A stretch of 13,827 nucleotides of DNA from Deltaproteobacteria bacterium (GTDB lineage: Bacteria > Desulfobacterota > Syntrophia > Syntrophales > UBA5619). The stretch lies in NCBI GenBank assembly GCA_026388365.1, contig JAPLJW010000103.1, positions 1 through 13,827 on the forward strand, in the 5' to 3' direction. The notes beneath the pieces are model-generated. The model had not been told where the DNA came from, searched no databases, and worked only from the letters and a program-made list of their open reading frames with translations. Both the position numbers and the translations under genes were made by a program. Within the stretch, counting starts at the first letter, position 1. Every line of letters begins with the position of its first letter. Below are positions 1 to 6,296 of this stretch, one piece after another.

Positions 1-645
1 CCCAGCGATTATCCAGAGCGGGTCGGGCAAAACTGGACAGGTGCATAAGTGAGAAAATTGCTCTATAATGAACCCCAGGAGGATCAGAATATGAGCAAAA
101 GACCAAGACGGAATCATGCACCGGCATTCAAGGCGAAGGTGGCGTTGGAGGCCCAGAAGGGTGACCAGACGATCGTTGAGCTTGCCGAGCGTTACCAGGT
201 GCATCCGAATCAGATTACAGACTGGAAGAAGCAGCTTCTGAAGCATGCAGAGGAAATATAGAGTAAAGATCGGAAACCTGATCAAGGGCCAATCGTCAAA
301 GATCTTCATGCCAAGATTGGGCAACTGTCGATGGAGAACGATTTTTTATCAAGCGCGCTCGGTCGCATCGGCGATTCGAGCGCAAAGAAATGATCGACAG
401 GACGGATGAACTTCCAGTGAAACGGCAATGCGAGATTCTGGAGCTTTCCCGATCCGGCATTTACTATACCCCAGTTCCCATCAGTGCGAAGTATTTGGAG
501 TTGATGGGTAAGATCGATGAGATTCATTTTGCCTATCCGTTCTATGGCAGCCGGAAGATTCGCAACGCTCTGTGGGCCAAGGGTTATGACATCGGACGTG
601 ACCGGGTACGTCGCCTGATGCGTCGGATGGGCATTGAAGCACGCT
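1..645 (+). mobile_element. IS3-family insertion sequence, decayed 5' part
   Basis: Two overlapping reading frames, orfA (91-393) and the start of orfB (from 390), have the order and overlap of an IS3-family element. Both are damaged: orfA has an internal stop and orfB loses its family sequence near 642, well before the DDE catalytic core. The window opens inside or at the left end of the element, so the left inverted repeat cannot be defined. The right edge near 645 is placed where orfB similarity stops, and no right inverted repeat or target duplication was seen. The family assignment rests on the HTH protein and the orfB N-terminus; I would not name a specific IS. Confidence 0.8.
91..393 (+). 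pseudogene. IS3-family transposase orfA, in-frame nonsense codon
   Basis: OrfA is the helix-turn-helix DNA-binding subunit of IS3-family transposases. The start at ATG 91 follows a strong AGGAGGAT ribosome site at 77-84. Residues 1-56 carry the family pattern FKAKVALEAQKGDQT then VHPNQITDWKKQLL. A TAG at 259-261 interrupts the frame, but reading on gives the expected leucine-zipper-like half (KDLHAKIGQLSMENDFL, ending SSAKK) to a TGA at 391-393. The whole frame is 100 codons plus stop, the usual orfA length, so this is a full-length gene with a point nonsense change and no deletion. The stop overlaps the orfB start as ATGA, suggesting the original element used translational coupling. It should now give only a 56-residue fragment. 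Confidence 0.85.
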
Positions 646-716
646 ACGTAACTATGTGCTGGGATTCAAGTGGTAATCATCACCTCAATTCCAAATCGAA
701 AACCTTTGACTCGTAG
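390..716 (+). pseudogene. IS3-family transposase orfB, truncated
   Basis: OrfB is the catalytic subunit of IS3-family transposases. The frame opens at ATG 390, overlapping the orfA TGA. Residues 1 to about 84 match the orfB N-terminal HTH_21 region: LPVKRQCEILELSRSGIYY, then YPFYGSRKIRNAL and RVRRLMRRMGIEA. After about position 642 the sequence changes to an unrelated tail of about 22 codons ending at the TAG 714-716. The whole rve/DDE integrase core, usually about 190 more residues, is absent, so no activity is expected. The break marks a deletion or a later rearrangement. I could not identify the DNA that replaced it. Confidence 0.85.
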
Positions 717-805
717 GTGTCGCCAATGACCAGCACATGTCTTTTGGGCTGAGCTTTACGGGTCGAACTCTGCTACAAAATCAAATCGGCATTTCTTTTT
801 GACTA

Positions 806-840
806 CAATAAAAAAGAATCAAAGCTTCGCCTGGTGATTC
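806..840 (-). terminator. Rho-independent terminator after the HAD gene
   Basis: Read on the minus strand, the arms GAATCA (816-821 and 835-840 on the plus strand) form a perfect 6-bp stem with a 13-nt loop, followed at once by six T (plus-strand A 810-815). It lies about 40 nt past the HAD stop codon, in the right direction. The stem is AT-rich, so strength is uncertain. Confidence 0.5.
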
Positions 841-878
841 GGGGCTGTAAGCTGTAGTGAAAATAGTCCAGAAAGGGA

Positions 879-1898
879 TCAGCCGAGGATCCCGGGCAGG
901 GATGTGGGATCTGTGAGGATGAGTTCGGCGCCGGCTTGCAGCAACTCCAGGCGCAGGTTTTCCGGTTCGGCCGAGGAAAAGATCAACCCCACGCCCCGGT
1001 AACCGGTCCGGGATGATCGGGCCGCCTGCATGTCGTCGGGCATATCGCCCAGATAATAGCATTCGCTGAACTTTTTGCCAATCAGGCGAGGAATTAGGTC
1101 GAGCATGTAGGGATCGGGCTTTTTAAGCGAGATCCGTTCACCGCGCTCAGAAAGGATTCGCTCTTCCTCCCGCGTGCAATCATCCAGCGTGATCACGAGT
1201 TGAAAATATTTCCGCAGATCAAAACGGTCCAGCGGAAAATACGCCTCTGCCCGCGGGCGGCCGGTGGCGATGGCCAGGATGTGATTCCGGGAGAGATCTG
1301 CAAGCAGGGCCGGGTCCATCAGCAAGCTCTCCTGGTGGATCAGACCCTCTCCCTGGTAGAAGCGGGGAACGGGAACACCTTGCCGCAAGATGTCCCCGTA
1401 AAGCGCAGTGAAGAGTGACGGTCCAAGGTAGATCTCCTGGAAGATCCTCTTGATCACGTTGCCGGTGATGACGTCTCCCTGAAAACAGGCCGCCACAAAG
1501 GGGTCGTTTCGCCGACCGCAGCGAATGAGGAGATCCATCAACGGACGGGAAGTGGTTTTCAGGAAGCCGGCCAGTTCCGACAGGTCGCAATCCCGGATCG
1601 TCTCTTCCCATCCGAGGTAACCATCCGGAGATGAAGGCCTGGCGGATGTTTTGACCTTCGCAAACAGCAGATGGAGGGTCAGGGCGGTGAGGTCCCAGTC
1701 GTTGTTCAGGCCGCCGGTCTGTTTGAGTTCCGCCAGGTCGGTCAGCGGGAAGAGCGGATCAGGCAATTTCCCGAAACCCTTTGCCCCCGTGAAGAAGAGC
1801 CTCGCCGTCTTGCGGGCTGTCTCCCGGTAGGAGCCGGAGACGTCGATCAGGACGCCGTCCATATCGAAAACGATCAGTTTTGGCAGTTTCATGGCCAT
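879..1898 (-). CDS. HAD-superfamily hydrolase (subfamily IA, TIGR01548-like)
   Basis: This is a predicted cytosolic phosphatase of 339 residues. All HAD motifs are present: motif I FDMDG with nucleophile D12 and D14; motif II in IATGRP (T212); motif III lysine K259 or K260 in SLKKPDP; motif IV YLGDMPDD (D285, D288, D289). The pattern IDVSGSYRETARKTA followed by GGLNNDWDLT recalls the TIGR01548 HAD group seen in archaea and cyanobacteria; that subfamily call is from memory. I start at ATG 1896-1898, which has AAAGG 7 nt upstream, rather than the longer open frame whose first 33 residues look non-coding. Oddity: residues about 168-177 (GDILRQGVPV) are encoded by a copy of a palindromic repeat, between the helices ending in ALYG and GEGLIHQESLL. 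The gene is transcribed away from the glycosyltransferase operon. Substrate unknown; a sugar or pathway phosphate is plausible from context. Confidence 0.85.
   Translation of the reverse strand: MAMKLPKLIVFDMDGVLIDVSGSYRETARKTARLFFTGAKGFGKLPDPLFPLTDLAELKQTGGLNNDWDLTALTLHLLFAKVKTSARPSSPDGYLGWEETIRDCDLSELAGFLKTTSRPLMDLLIRCGRRNDPFVAACFQGDVITGNVIKRIFQEIYLGPSLFTALYGDILRQGVPVPRFYQGEGLIHQESLLMDPALLADLSRNHILAIATGRPRAEAYFPLDRFDLRKYFQLVITLDDCTREEERILSERGERISLKKPDPYMLDLIPRLIGKKFSECYYLGDMPDDMQAARSSRTGYRGVGLIFSSAEPENLRLELLQAGAELILTDPTSLPGILG
1369..1399. repeat. CCG-loop palindromic repeat inside the HAD gene
   Basis: The left arm 1369-1382 (ACGGGAACACCTTG) and right arm 1386-1399 (CAAGATGTCCCCGT) pair at 12 of 14 positions around the loop CCG. 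The core matches the elements at 6148-6190 and 8758-8804: a GGGGACA-type start, TG-CCG-CA at the tip and a TGTCCCC-type end. The two mismatches suggest an older copy. It lies fully within the HAD coding frame and keeps it open. Confidence 0.7.
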
Positions 1899-1930
1899 GC
1901 AGGGACCTTTTGCAAACGGCGCTTCGACGC

Positions 1931-1943
1931 GGGGACACCTTGC
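1931..1943. repeat. Half copy of the CCG-loop repeat
   Basis: GGGGACACCTTGC equals the left arm of the family consensus inferred from the three fuller copies, but the sequence diverges just where the CCG loop and right arm should follow. It lies 33 nt upstream of the HAD start. It may be a decayed or incompletely copied element; a 13-nt match can also be chance. Confidence 0.4.
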
Positions 1944-1947
1944 TCCC

Positions 1948-1973
1948 GTGGGAGAATTTCCCACAGCTTTTTT
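1948..1973 (+). terminator. Terminator-like hairpin with no plus-strand gene before it
   Basis: GTGGGA (1948-1953) and TCCCAC (1959-1964) form a 6-bp stem with a 5-nt loop, followed after AGC by a run of seven T. In shape it is an intrinsic terminator for plus-strand transcription, yet the upstream gene is on the minus strand. It could block antisense transcription into the operon side or be accidental. Confidence 0.35.
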
Positions 1974-2138
1974 ATTCCATCGCGGGTTGCCTGTCAAACA
2001 GAATCGCGTGGAGCGTTTCCCGAAAATATACTTTTCATTTGCTAATTTAATGAACTGGATGTATTTATCCTGCGGTCAAATTTCAGGGTGATGCCGCCCG
2101 GATCGTTGCAATCATTTTCATGCACACGCCCTTTTCGG

Positions 2139-2158
2139 ATTCCCGCTTTCGCGGGAAT
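2139..2158. repeat. dRS3-like hairpin, ATTCCC-N8-GGGAAT
   Basis: ATTCCCGC (2139-2146) and GCGGGAAT (2151-2158) form a perfect 8-bp stem around the loop TTTC. The pattern ATTCCC-N8-GGGAAT is that of the neisserial dRS3 repeat, and near-identical hairpins are dispersed in intergenic DNA of many environmental proteobacteria. There is no T-run, so it is better read as a dispersed repeat than as a terminator. Confidence 0.65.
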
Positions 2159-2337
2159 GACGAGAAGAGACTCTTGGCATGACAAAAAGAGACTTTTGCT
2201 ACAACAAAAGGGGGCGATTTTAACAGACGGTCGGTTCGTTGCGTCGGCGAGCCCCAGATGCCGCGCTGACGCCCTGCGGCAGTCAGCCGCTGCCGGAGAA
2301 GAGATCTCTCCAGTTTGATGAAGGTGGGAGCTTTTTA

Positions 2338-3615
2338 TTGAAACAAACAGACCTCAAGAACGGTCGGCGGAACCCGGAGAAATCCTCCCTGCGGATTTGT
2401 CTTCTCACCTACCGCGGAAACCCCACATGCGGGGGGCAGGGGGTGTACGTCAAATACCTGAGCCGGGCGCTCCGGGACCTCGGACACGAAGTCGATGTGC
2501 TGTCCGGGCCTCCCTATCCGGAGCTCGATGAAGGCATCGCCCTCCACAAAATCCCCGGCCTGGACCTCTACAATCCGGAACATCTCTTCAAGGTCGCTAA
2601 CATCCGGGATCTCTCCTCGCTGCTCAACCAGTTCGAATTTCTCAGCATGTGTTCCGGGGGATTCCCGGAACCTCTCACCTTCGGGTTCCGCGCCCACCGC
2701 TATTTGCGCAGGGTCCGGAACGGATATGATATCATCCATGACAACCAGAGCCTCTCCTACGGCCTGCTCGGCATCGCTGAGGGCGGCTATCCGACGGTGG
2801 CCACCATCCACCACCCGATCACCGTGGACCGGGATACGGAGGTCGATGCGGCGGGAAGCTGGCTGCGCCGGATGAAGGTCAGGCGCTGGTATTCGTTTCT
2901 GACCATGCAGAAGCGGGTCTCCCGGCGGATATCGAAGATCATCACCGTCTCCGAATGTTCGAAGCGGGACATCGGCCGGGAGTTCCACCTGCCCGCCGAG
3001 AGTTTCAGTGTTGTTCCGAACGGGATCAACACGGATTATTTTTATCCGCTGGACGGCATGAAACGGGCGGATGACCTGATCCTGGTAACGAACAGCGCCG
3101 ACACGCCGCTCAAGGGACTGCGCTATCTCTTGGAGGCGATCGCAGAGATCCGCCGGGAAAGGGCGGTCCGCGTCGTCGTCATCGGGAAACCGAAGGAGAA
3201 CGGAGTGATCGAACGCCTGGTCGCGGAACTTTCACTGGGCGATGCGGTCCGTTTCACCGGTCGGATTGCGGATCGGGAGTTTGCCCGTTATTACGCGGAG
3301 GCGGCAATGGCCGTCATCCCCTCTCTCTATGAGGGGTTCGGCATGCCGGCCGGCGAGGCGATGGCCTGCGGCGTGCCGGTGATCAGCACATCGGGCGGCG
3401 CGCTTCCCGAGGTGGTGGGGGATGCCGGAATCCTGGTGCCGCCGGGGGACGCAGCGGCCCTGCGGGATGCCATTGCGGCCCTGCTGAACGATCCGGAAAG
3501 ACGCATGAGACTCGGCGAGGCGGGGCTTGCGAGGGTTCGTAATTCGCTGACCTGGCGCCACGCCGCACAGAAAACCGTCGAGGTTTACCGGGAGGCGATC
3601 GATGCTCACGGTTGA
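2338..3615 (+). CDS. Glycosyltransferase family 4 (GT-B fold)
   Basis: This 425-residue cytosolic enzyme is predicted to move a sugar from a nucleotide-sugar donor. It has a GT4-type N-terminal acceptor domain with glycine loop CGGQGVYVKYLSRAL (residues 31-45), the linker VVPNGINTDYF (225-235), and the C-terminal donor domain with the EX7E motif YEGFGMPAGE (E332, E340) followed by GVPVISTSGGALPEVV. The chosen start is TTG 2338, 7 nt after GGTGGGAG; the upstream extension from 2239 looks non-coding. The 3' end overlaps the next gene by 14 nt. The stretches GGFPEPLTFGFRAHRYL and VATIHHPITVDRD resemble, from memory, a glycosyltransferase common in actinobacteria beside the same two following genes. 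No membrane segment is seen. Sugar and acceptor are unknown. Confidence 0.9.
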   Translation: MKQTDLKNGRRNPEKSSLRICLLTYRGNPTCGGQGVYVKYLSRALRDLGHEVDVLSGPPYPELDEGIALHKIPGLDLYNPEHLFKVANIRDLSSLLNQFEFLSMCSGGFPEPLTFGFRAHRYLRRVRNGYDIIHDNQSLSYGLLGIAEGGYPTVATIHHPITVDRDTEVDAAGSWLRRMKVRRWYSFLTMQKRVSRRISKIITVSECSKRDIGREFHLPAESFSVVPNGINTDYFYPLDGMKRADDLILVTNSADTPLKGLRYLLEAIAEIRRERAVRVVVIGKPKENGVIERLVAELSLGDAVRFTGRIADREFARYYAEAAMAVIPSLYEGFGMPAGEAMACGVPVISTSGGALPEVVGDAGILVPPGDAAALRDAIAALLNDPERRMRLGEAGLARVRNSLTWRHAAQKTVEVYREAIDAHG

Positions 3616-4309
3616 CTTTAGTCAGATCCCGCTGCGGGCGGGAATGCGGGTTCTTGATGCCGGATGCGGAAGCGGGAGACATCTCTGCGAGTCGTTCCGG
3701 ACGCCGGGCGTCGATGTCGCCGGTGTGGATCTGAAACTGGATGATCTGGGCAAAACGAGGGGATTTCTCTCGCTGATGGCGAAGGAACAGAAAGGGCGCT
3801 GGCTCGTGGCGCAGGCCGATGTCACGAAACTGCCCTTTGCAGACGGCAGCTTTGACATTGTCATCTGTTCCGAAGTTCTGGAGCACATCGAGGACAATAG
3901 GACCGCCGTCGCAGAACTCGTCCGCGTTCTCAAGCCCGGCGGGGATCTGGTCGTCACGGTCCCGCGCTTTGGACCGGAGCGGATCTGCTGGGCTATTTCC
4001 CGGGCCTATCACCGCGAGCCCGGCGGCCACATCCGGATCTATCAAAAGCAAGAACTGATGGACCTTCTGGAAGCGGCAGGCGTTCGTTGCCGGCGGATCC
4101 ACTACCGGCATGGTCTCCATGCCCCCTACTGGTGGCTCCGTTGTCTCGTGGGACACAAGAATGAAACCTTTTGGCTGGTCAAGGCATATCGGAAGTTTCT
4201 CGAATGGGACATCACCCGGCATCCCCCGCTGACGGCCTGGATGGATCGGATTTTGAACCCGCTGATCGGCAAGAGCATTATTTTCTATCTGAAAAAAGGA
4301 TACCGCTGA
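3602..4309 (+). CDS. Class I SAM-dependent methyltransferase
   Basis: The 235-residue protein has a Methyltransf_11 layout: motif I VLDAGCGSGRHL (residues 17-28), acidic post-I residue in GVDL (D43), FDIVICSEVLEHIED (84-98) and LKPGGDLVVTVPR (110-122). The second half (REPGGHIRIYQKQEL, GLHAPYWWLRC, ILNPLIGKS) lies outside the generic fold and recalls a methyltransferase that follows this glycosyltransferase in actinobacteria; this is memory, not a search. ATG 3602 follows GGGAGGCG about 4 nt upstream and lies 14 nt inside the preceding gene, so the two are probably co-translated. It probably methylates the sugar product or its acceptor. Methyl site unknown. Confidence 0.9.
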   Translation: MLTVDFSQIPLRAGMRVLDAGCGSGRHLCESFRTPGVDVAGVDLKLDDLGKTRGFLSLMAKEQKGRWLVAQADVTKLPFADGSFDIVICSEVLEHIEDNRTAVAELVRVLKPGGDLVVTVPRFGPERICWAISRAYHREPGGHIRIYQKQELMDLLEAAGVRCRRIHYRHGLHAPYWWLRCLVGHKNETFWLVKAYRKFLEWDITRHPPLTAWMDRILNPLIGKSIIFYLKKGYR

Positions 4310-5418
4310 TGGAACTCCCCCTTTCGCAAGGCCTTGCCCAGTCACCCGTCGATGTGAACGTCATCGCGGATTTTATCGCCGCTGTACAAAAACCGAATGG
4401 AGAAATCCCCTGGTCCGTCGGCGGCAAGACCGATCCTTGGGATCACGTGGAAAGCGCGATGGGGCTCAGCGTCGCCGGACGTCTCCGGGAGGCGGAGAAT
4501 GCCTATCGCTGGATGGAATCGACGCAACTGCCCGACGGGAGCTGGTGGTCGGCAACCCGGGATGGCGTTCCGGAGGACAAGACCCGCGACAGCAACGTCT
4601 CTTCCTACATCGCCGTCGGGGCTTACCATCATTTCCTCATCACAGGCGAGCTCCGTTTTCTCCGGCGGCTGTGGCCGACGCTGGAGGCGGGTATCGATTA
4701 CGCCGTCGGACTTCAAGCGGATACCGGAGAAATCGCCTGGGCCAGGAGCAGCGAGGGCATTGTCGATCGGATGGCGCTTCTGACCGGCTCCAGCTCGGTC
4801 TATATGAGCCTCAAGTGCGCCCTCGCCATCGCCTCGCTTTTGGGGAAGAGACGTTCGGACTGGAAATCGGCCAAACAGAAGCTGGGCGAGGCGATCCGCT
4901 ATCGTCCCAACCTGTTCAATATGATGAAGGCGCGCTATTCGATGGACTGGTACTACCCCGTGCTCTGCGGCGCCGTGACCGGCGCCGAGGCCCGCAAACG
5001 GATCGATCGCTCCTGGGAAAAGTTCGTCGTACCCGAATGGGGGGTGAAGTGCGTCTGCGATCAGCCCTGGGTCACGATTGCGGAGGCCTCCGAACTGATC
5101 CTGACGCTGGCGGCGGTTGGAGAATACGAGCGGGCGGCCATCGTCTTCAACTGGATCCGCGACAAGAAATACGATGACGGCGCTTATTGGATGGGGGTGA
5201 CCTTCCCCGACGGTGTGATCTGGCCGGAGGAGAGGACCTCCTGGACGGCGGCGGCCGTTCTGCTGGCCCACGACGCCCTCCACGACATCACGCCGGCAGG
5301 CCGTCTATTCAGCCACAGCTTCTGGAACGGAAACGGAATTTCCCGGAAGTGCAAAAGGACCTCCTTTGATGCATCCGATCGTCGGAACCGATCCGCTTTC
5401 CATACGAGTCGAGGTTGA
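4309..5418 (+). CDS. Prenyltransferase-like alpha/alpha-toroid protein
   Basis: The 369-residue protein belongs to the type usually labelled prenyltransferase by fold (six-hairpin or terpenoid-cyclase-like toroid). Repeated helical hairpins and Trp/Gly-rich turns are visible: KPNGEIPW, LPDGSWW, DSNVSSYIAVGAYHHF (residues 94-109), ALLTGSSSVY (156-165), MDWYYPVLCG (212-221), CDQPWVTIAEASEL (250-263) and DDGAYWMGVTFPDGVIWPEE (289-308). I see neither the DXDD motif of class II cyclases nor a clear zinc site of protein prenyltransferases, so prenyl transfer is doubtful; a carbohydrate-active (GH-like) role fits the Asp/Glu/Trp motifs better. ATG 4309 overlaps the upstream TGA by 1 nt, after AAAGGA. 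The tail after about residue 334 (S/R-rich, 35 residues) looks unlike the rest and may not belong to the fold. Confidence 0.8.
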   Translation: MELPLSQGLAQSPVDVNVIADFIAAVQKPNGEIPWSVGGKTDPWDHVESAMGLSVAGRLREAENAYRWMESTQLPDGSWWSATRDGVPEDKTRDSNVSSYIAVGAYHHFLITGELRFLRRLWPTLEAGIDYAVGLQADTGEIAWARSSEGIVDRMALLTGSSSVYMSLKCALAIASLLGKRRSDWKSAKQKLGEAIRYRPNLFNMMKARYSMDWYYPVLCGAVTGAEARKRIDRSWEKFVVPEWGVKCVCDQPWVTIAEASELILTLAAVGEYERAAIVFNWIRDKKYDDGAYWMGVTFPDGVIWPEERTSWTAAAVLLAHDALHDITPAGRLFSHSFWNGNGISRKCKRTSFDASDRRNRSAFHTSRG

Positions 5419-5423
5419 TTTCC

Positions 5424-6146
5424 GTGCGGAGAGATCATCGCCCCCATATCCTCAAACGTCTCGACCTGAATTTTCAGAAATGGTACGCAAACTATTTTCT
5501 CCGCACGCAGTTTGAACATCTCGGCCGGGGGTGCACCTTCATGAAACCCTGGCATGTCGAGATATTCGGCGGACCCGTCACCCTGGGGGACTATGCCACC
5601 GTCATTGCCACACCCGATCGTAAGATCCGGTTGACCGTCTGGTCTGTTCTGGGGGGGGAGGGAAGAATCGAGATCGGGAGCTGTTGCCTCATCTGTCCCG
5701 GTGTCCGGATCAGCGCCGCCACGGAGATTGTGATCGGGGAGAGCTGCATGCTCGCCCAGGGGGTCTTTGTGACCGATTCGGACTGGCATGGTGTTTACGA
5801 CCGGAGCCTTCCGATCGGCCAAACGGTTCCCGTTTATATCGGGAAAAATGTCTGGATCGGGGACAGCGCCATCGTCTGCAAGGGGGTCCGGATCGGCGAA
5901 AACAGCATCATCGGCGCCGGTTCCGTGGTGGTCCGGGATATCCCCGCCAATGCGGTGGCCGCGGGAAATCCGGCCATCGTCTTAAAATATCTCGATGCCG
6001 ACAGGCCGGTAAAGACGCGGGCCGACTGGCTGGCCGACCCCGGGGCGCTCGCTGCCCAGTTCGAGGAGATCGATCGTCATTTCATGAAAAACAACACCTG
6101 GCTGGGGTGGCTCCGCTCGCTCATCCTTCCCAGAAAGGGGGATTGA
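5424..6146 (+). CDS. Left-handed beta-helix acyltransferase (WbbJ/maltose-acetyltransferase type)
   Basis: A 240-residue hexapeptide-repeat O-acyltransferase, normally a trimer using acetyl-CoA. Hexapeptide turns run from about residue 82: IEIGSCCLICPGVRISAAT, IVIGESCMLAQGVFV, then YIGKNVWIGDSAIVCKGVRIGENSIIGAGSVVVRD in successive turns, closing with IPANAVAAGNPA. The loop TDSDWHGVYDR (residues 117-127) holds H122, where this fold keeps its catalytic histidine. The N-terminus (LNFQKWYANYF, FMKPWHVEIFG) is an extra cap. The start is uncertain: GTG 5424 has GAGG 9 nt upstream and is preferred; TTG 5415, overlapping the upstream stop, would add three residues. It is the last gene of the operon, with a perfect long hairpin starting 2 nt after its stop. 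It probably O-acylates the glycoside made by the upstream genes. Confidence 0.85.
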   Translation: MRRDHRPHILKRLDLNFQKWYANYFLRTQFEHLGRGCTFMKPWHVEIFGGPVTLGDYATVIATPDRKIRLTVWSVLGGEGRIEIGSCCLICPGVRISAATEIVIGESCMLAQGVFVTDSDWHGVYDRSLPIGQTVPVYIGKNVWIGDSAIVCKGVRIGENSIIGAGSVVVRDIPANAVAAGNPAIVLKYLDADRPVKTRADWLADPGALAAQFEEIDRHFMKNNTWLGWLRSLILPRKGD

Positions 6147-6147
6147 T

Positions 6148-6190
6148 GGGAATAGGGGGACACGATGCCGCATCGTGTCCCCCTATTCCC
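6148..6190. repeat. Perfect CCG-loop palindrome after the operon
   Basis: Arms 6148-6167 and 6171-6190 are exact 20-bp inverted copies around the loop CCG. The inner part, GGGGACACGATG-CCG-CATCGTGTCCCC, shares the tip and G/C blocks with the elements at 1369 and 8758, while the outer arm (GGGAATAG) is unique. There is no T-run, so it is a repeat element rather than a standard terminator, though it would still protect or terminate the transcript ending 2 nt before it. Confidence 0.85.
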
Positions 6191-6296
6191 CAAGGTCCAG
6201 CGAGCGGAGGGATTGTGATTTCCAAATGACGCATAATGTCAGAACCCTGTTTCACAGGGGTTATAGAGTTAAAACGGAATCCCAGGTGAATAAAAG

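Larger units (their letters stand above)
1899..2337. other. Divergent intergenic region, HAD / glycosyltransferase operon
   Basis: The 439 nt between the divergent starts hold no convincing gene; the short open frames here are low quality. Visible items are a half repeat (1931-1943), a hairpin with a T-run (1948-1973), a dRS3-like hairpin (2139-2158) and a short near-direct repeat (AAGAGACTCTTG at 2165, AAGAGACTTTTG at 2187). Weak promoter candidates: on the minus strand TTCATT / TATATT with an 18-nt spacer (2025-2054), suited to the HAD gene; on the plus strand TTGCTA / TTTAAC with a 17-nt spacer (2196-2224), suited to the glycosyltransferase operon. Neither is strong enough to annotate by itself. 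Confidence 0.5.

Noticed and set aside
2174..2201. Sigma-54-like TTGGCA ... TTGCT before the glycosyltransferase operon
   Set aside because: The GG and GC elements are about 22 nt apart; sigma-54 promoters need about 10.
2088..2318. Plus-strand open frame with the peptide FRIPAFAGMT
   Set aside because: This peptide is what the dRS3-like hairpin encodes by chance; the frame has no other coding sign.
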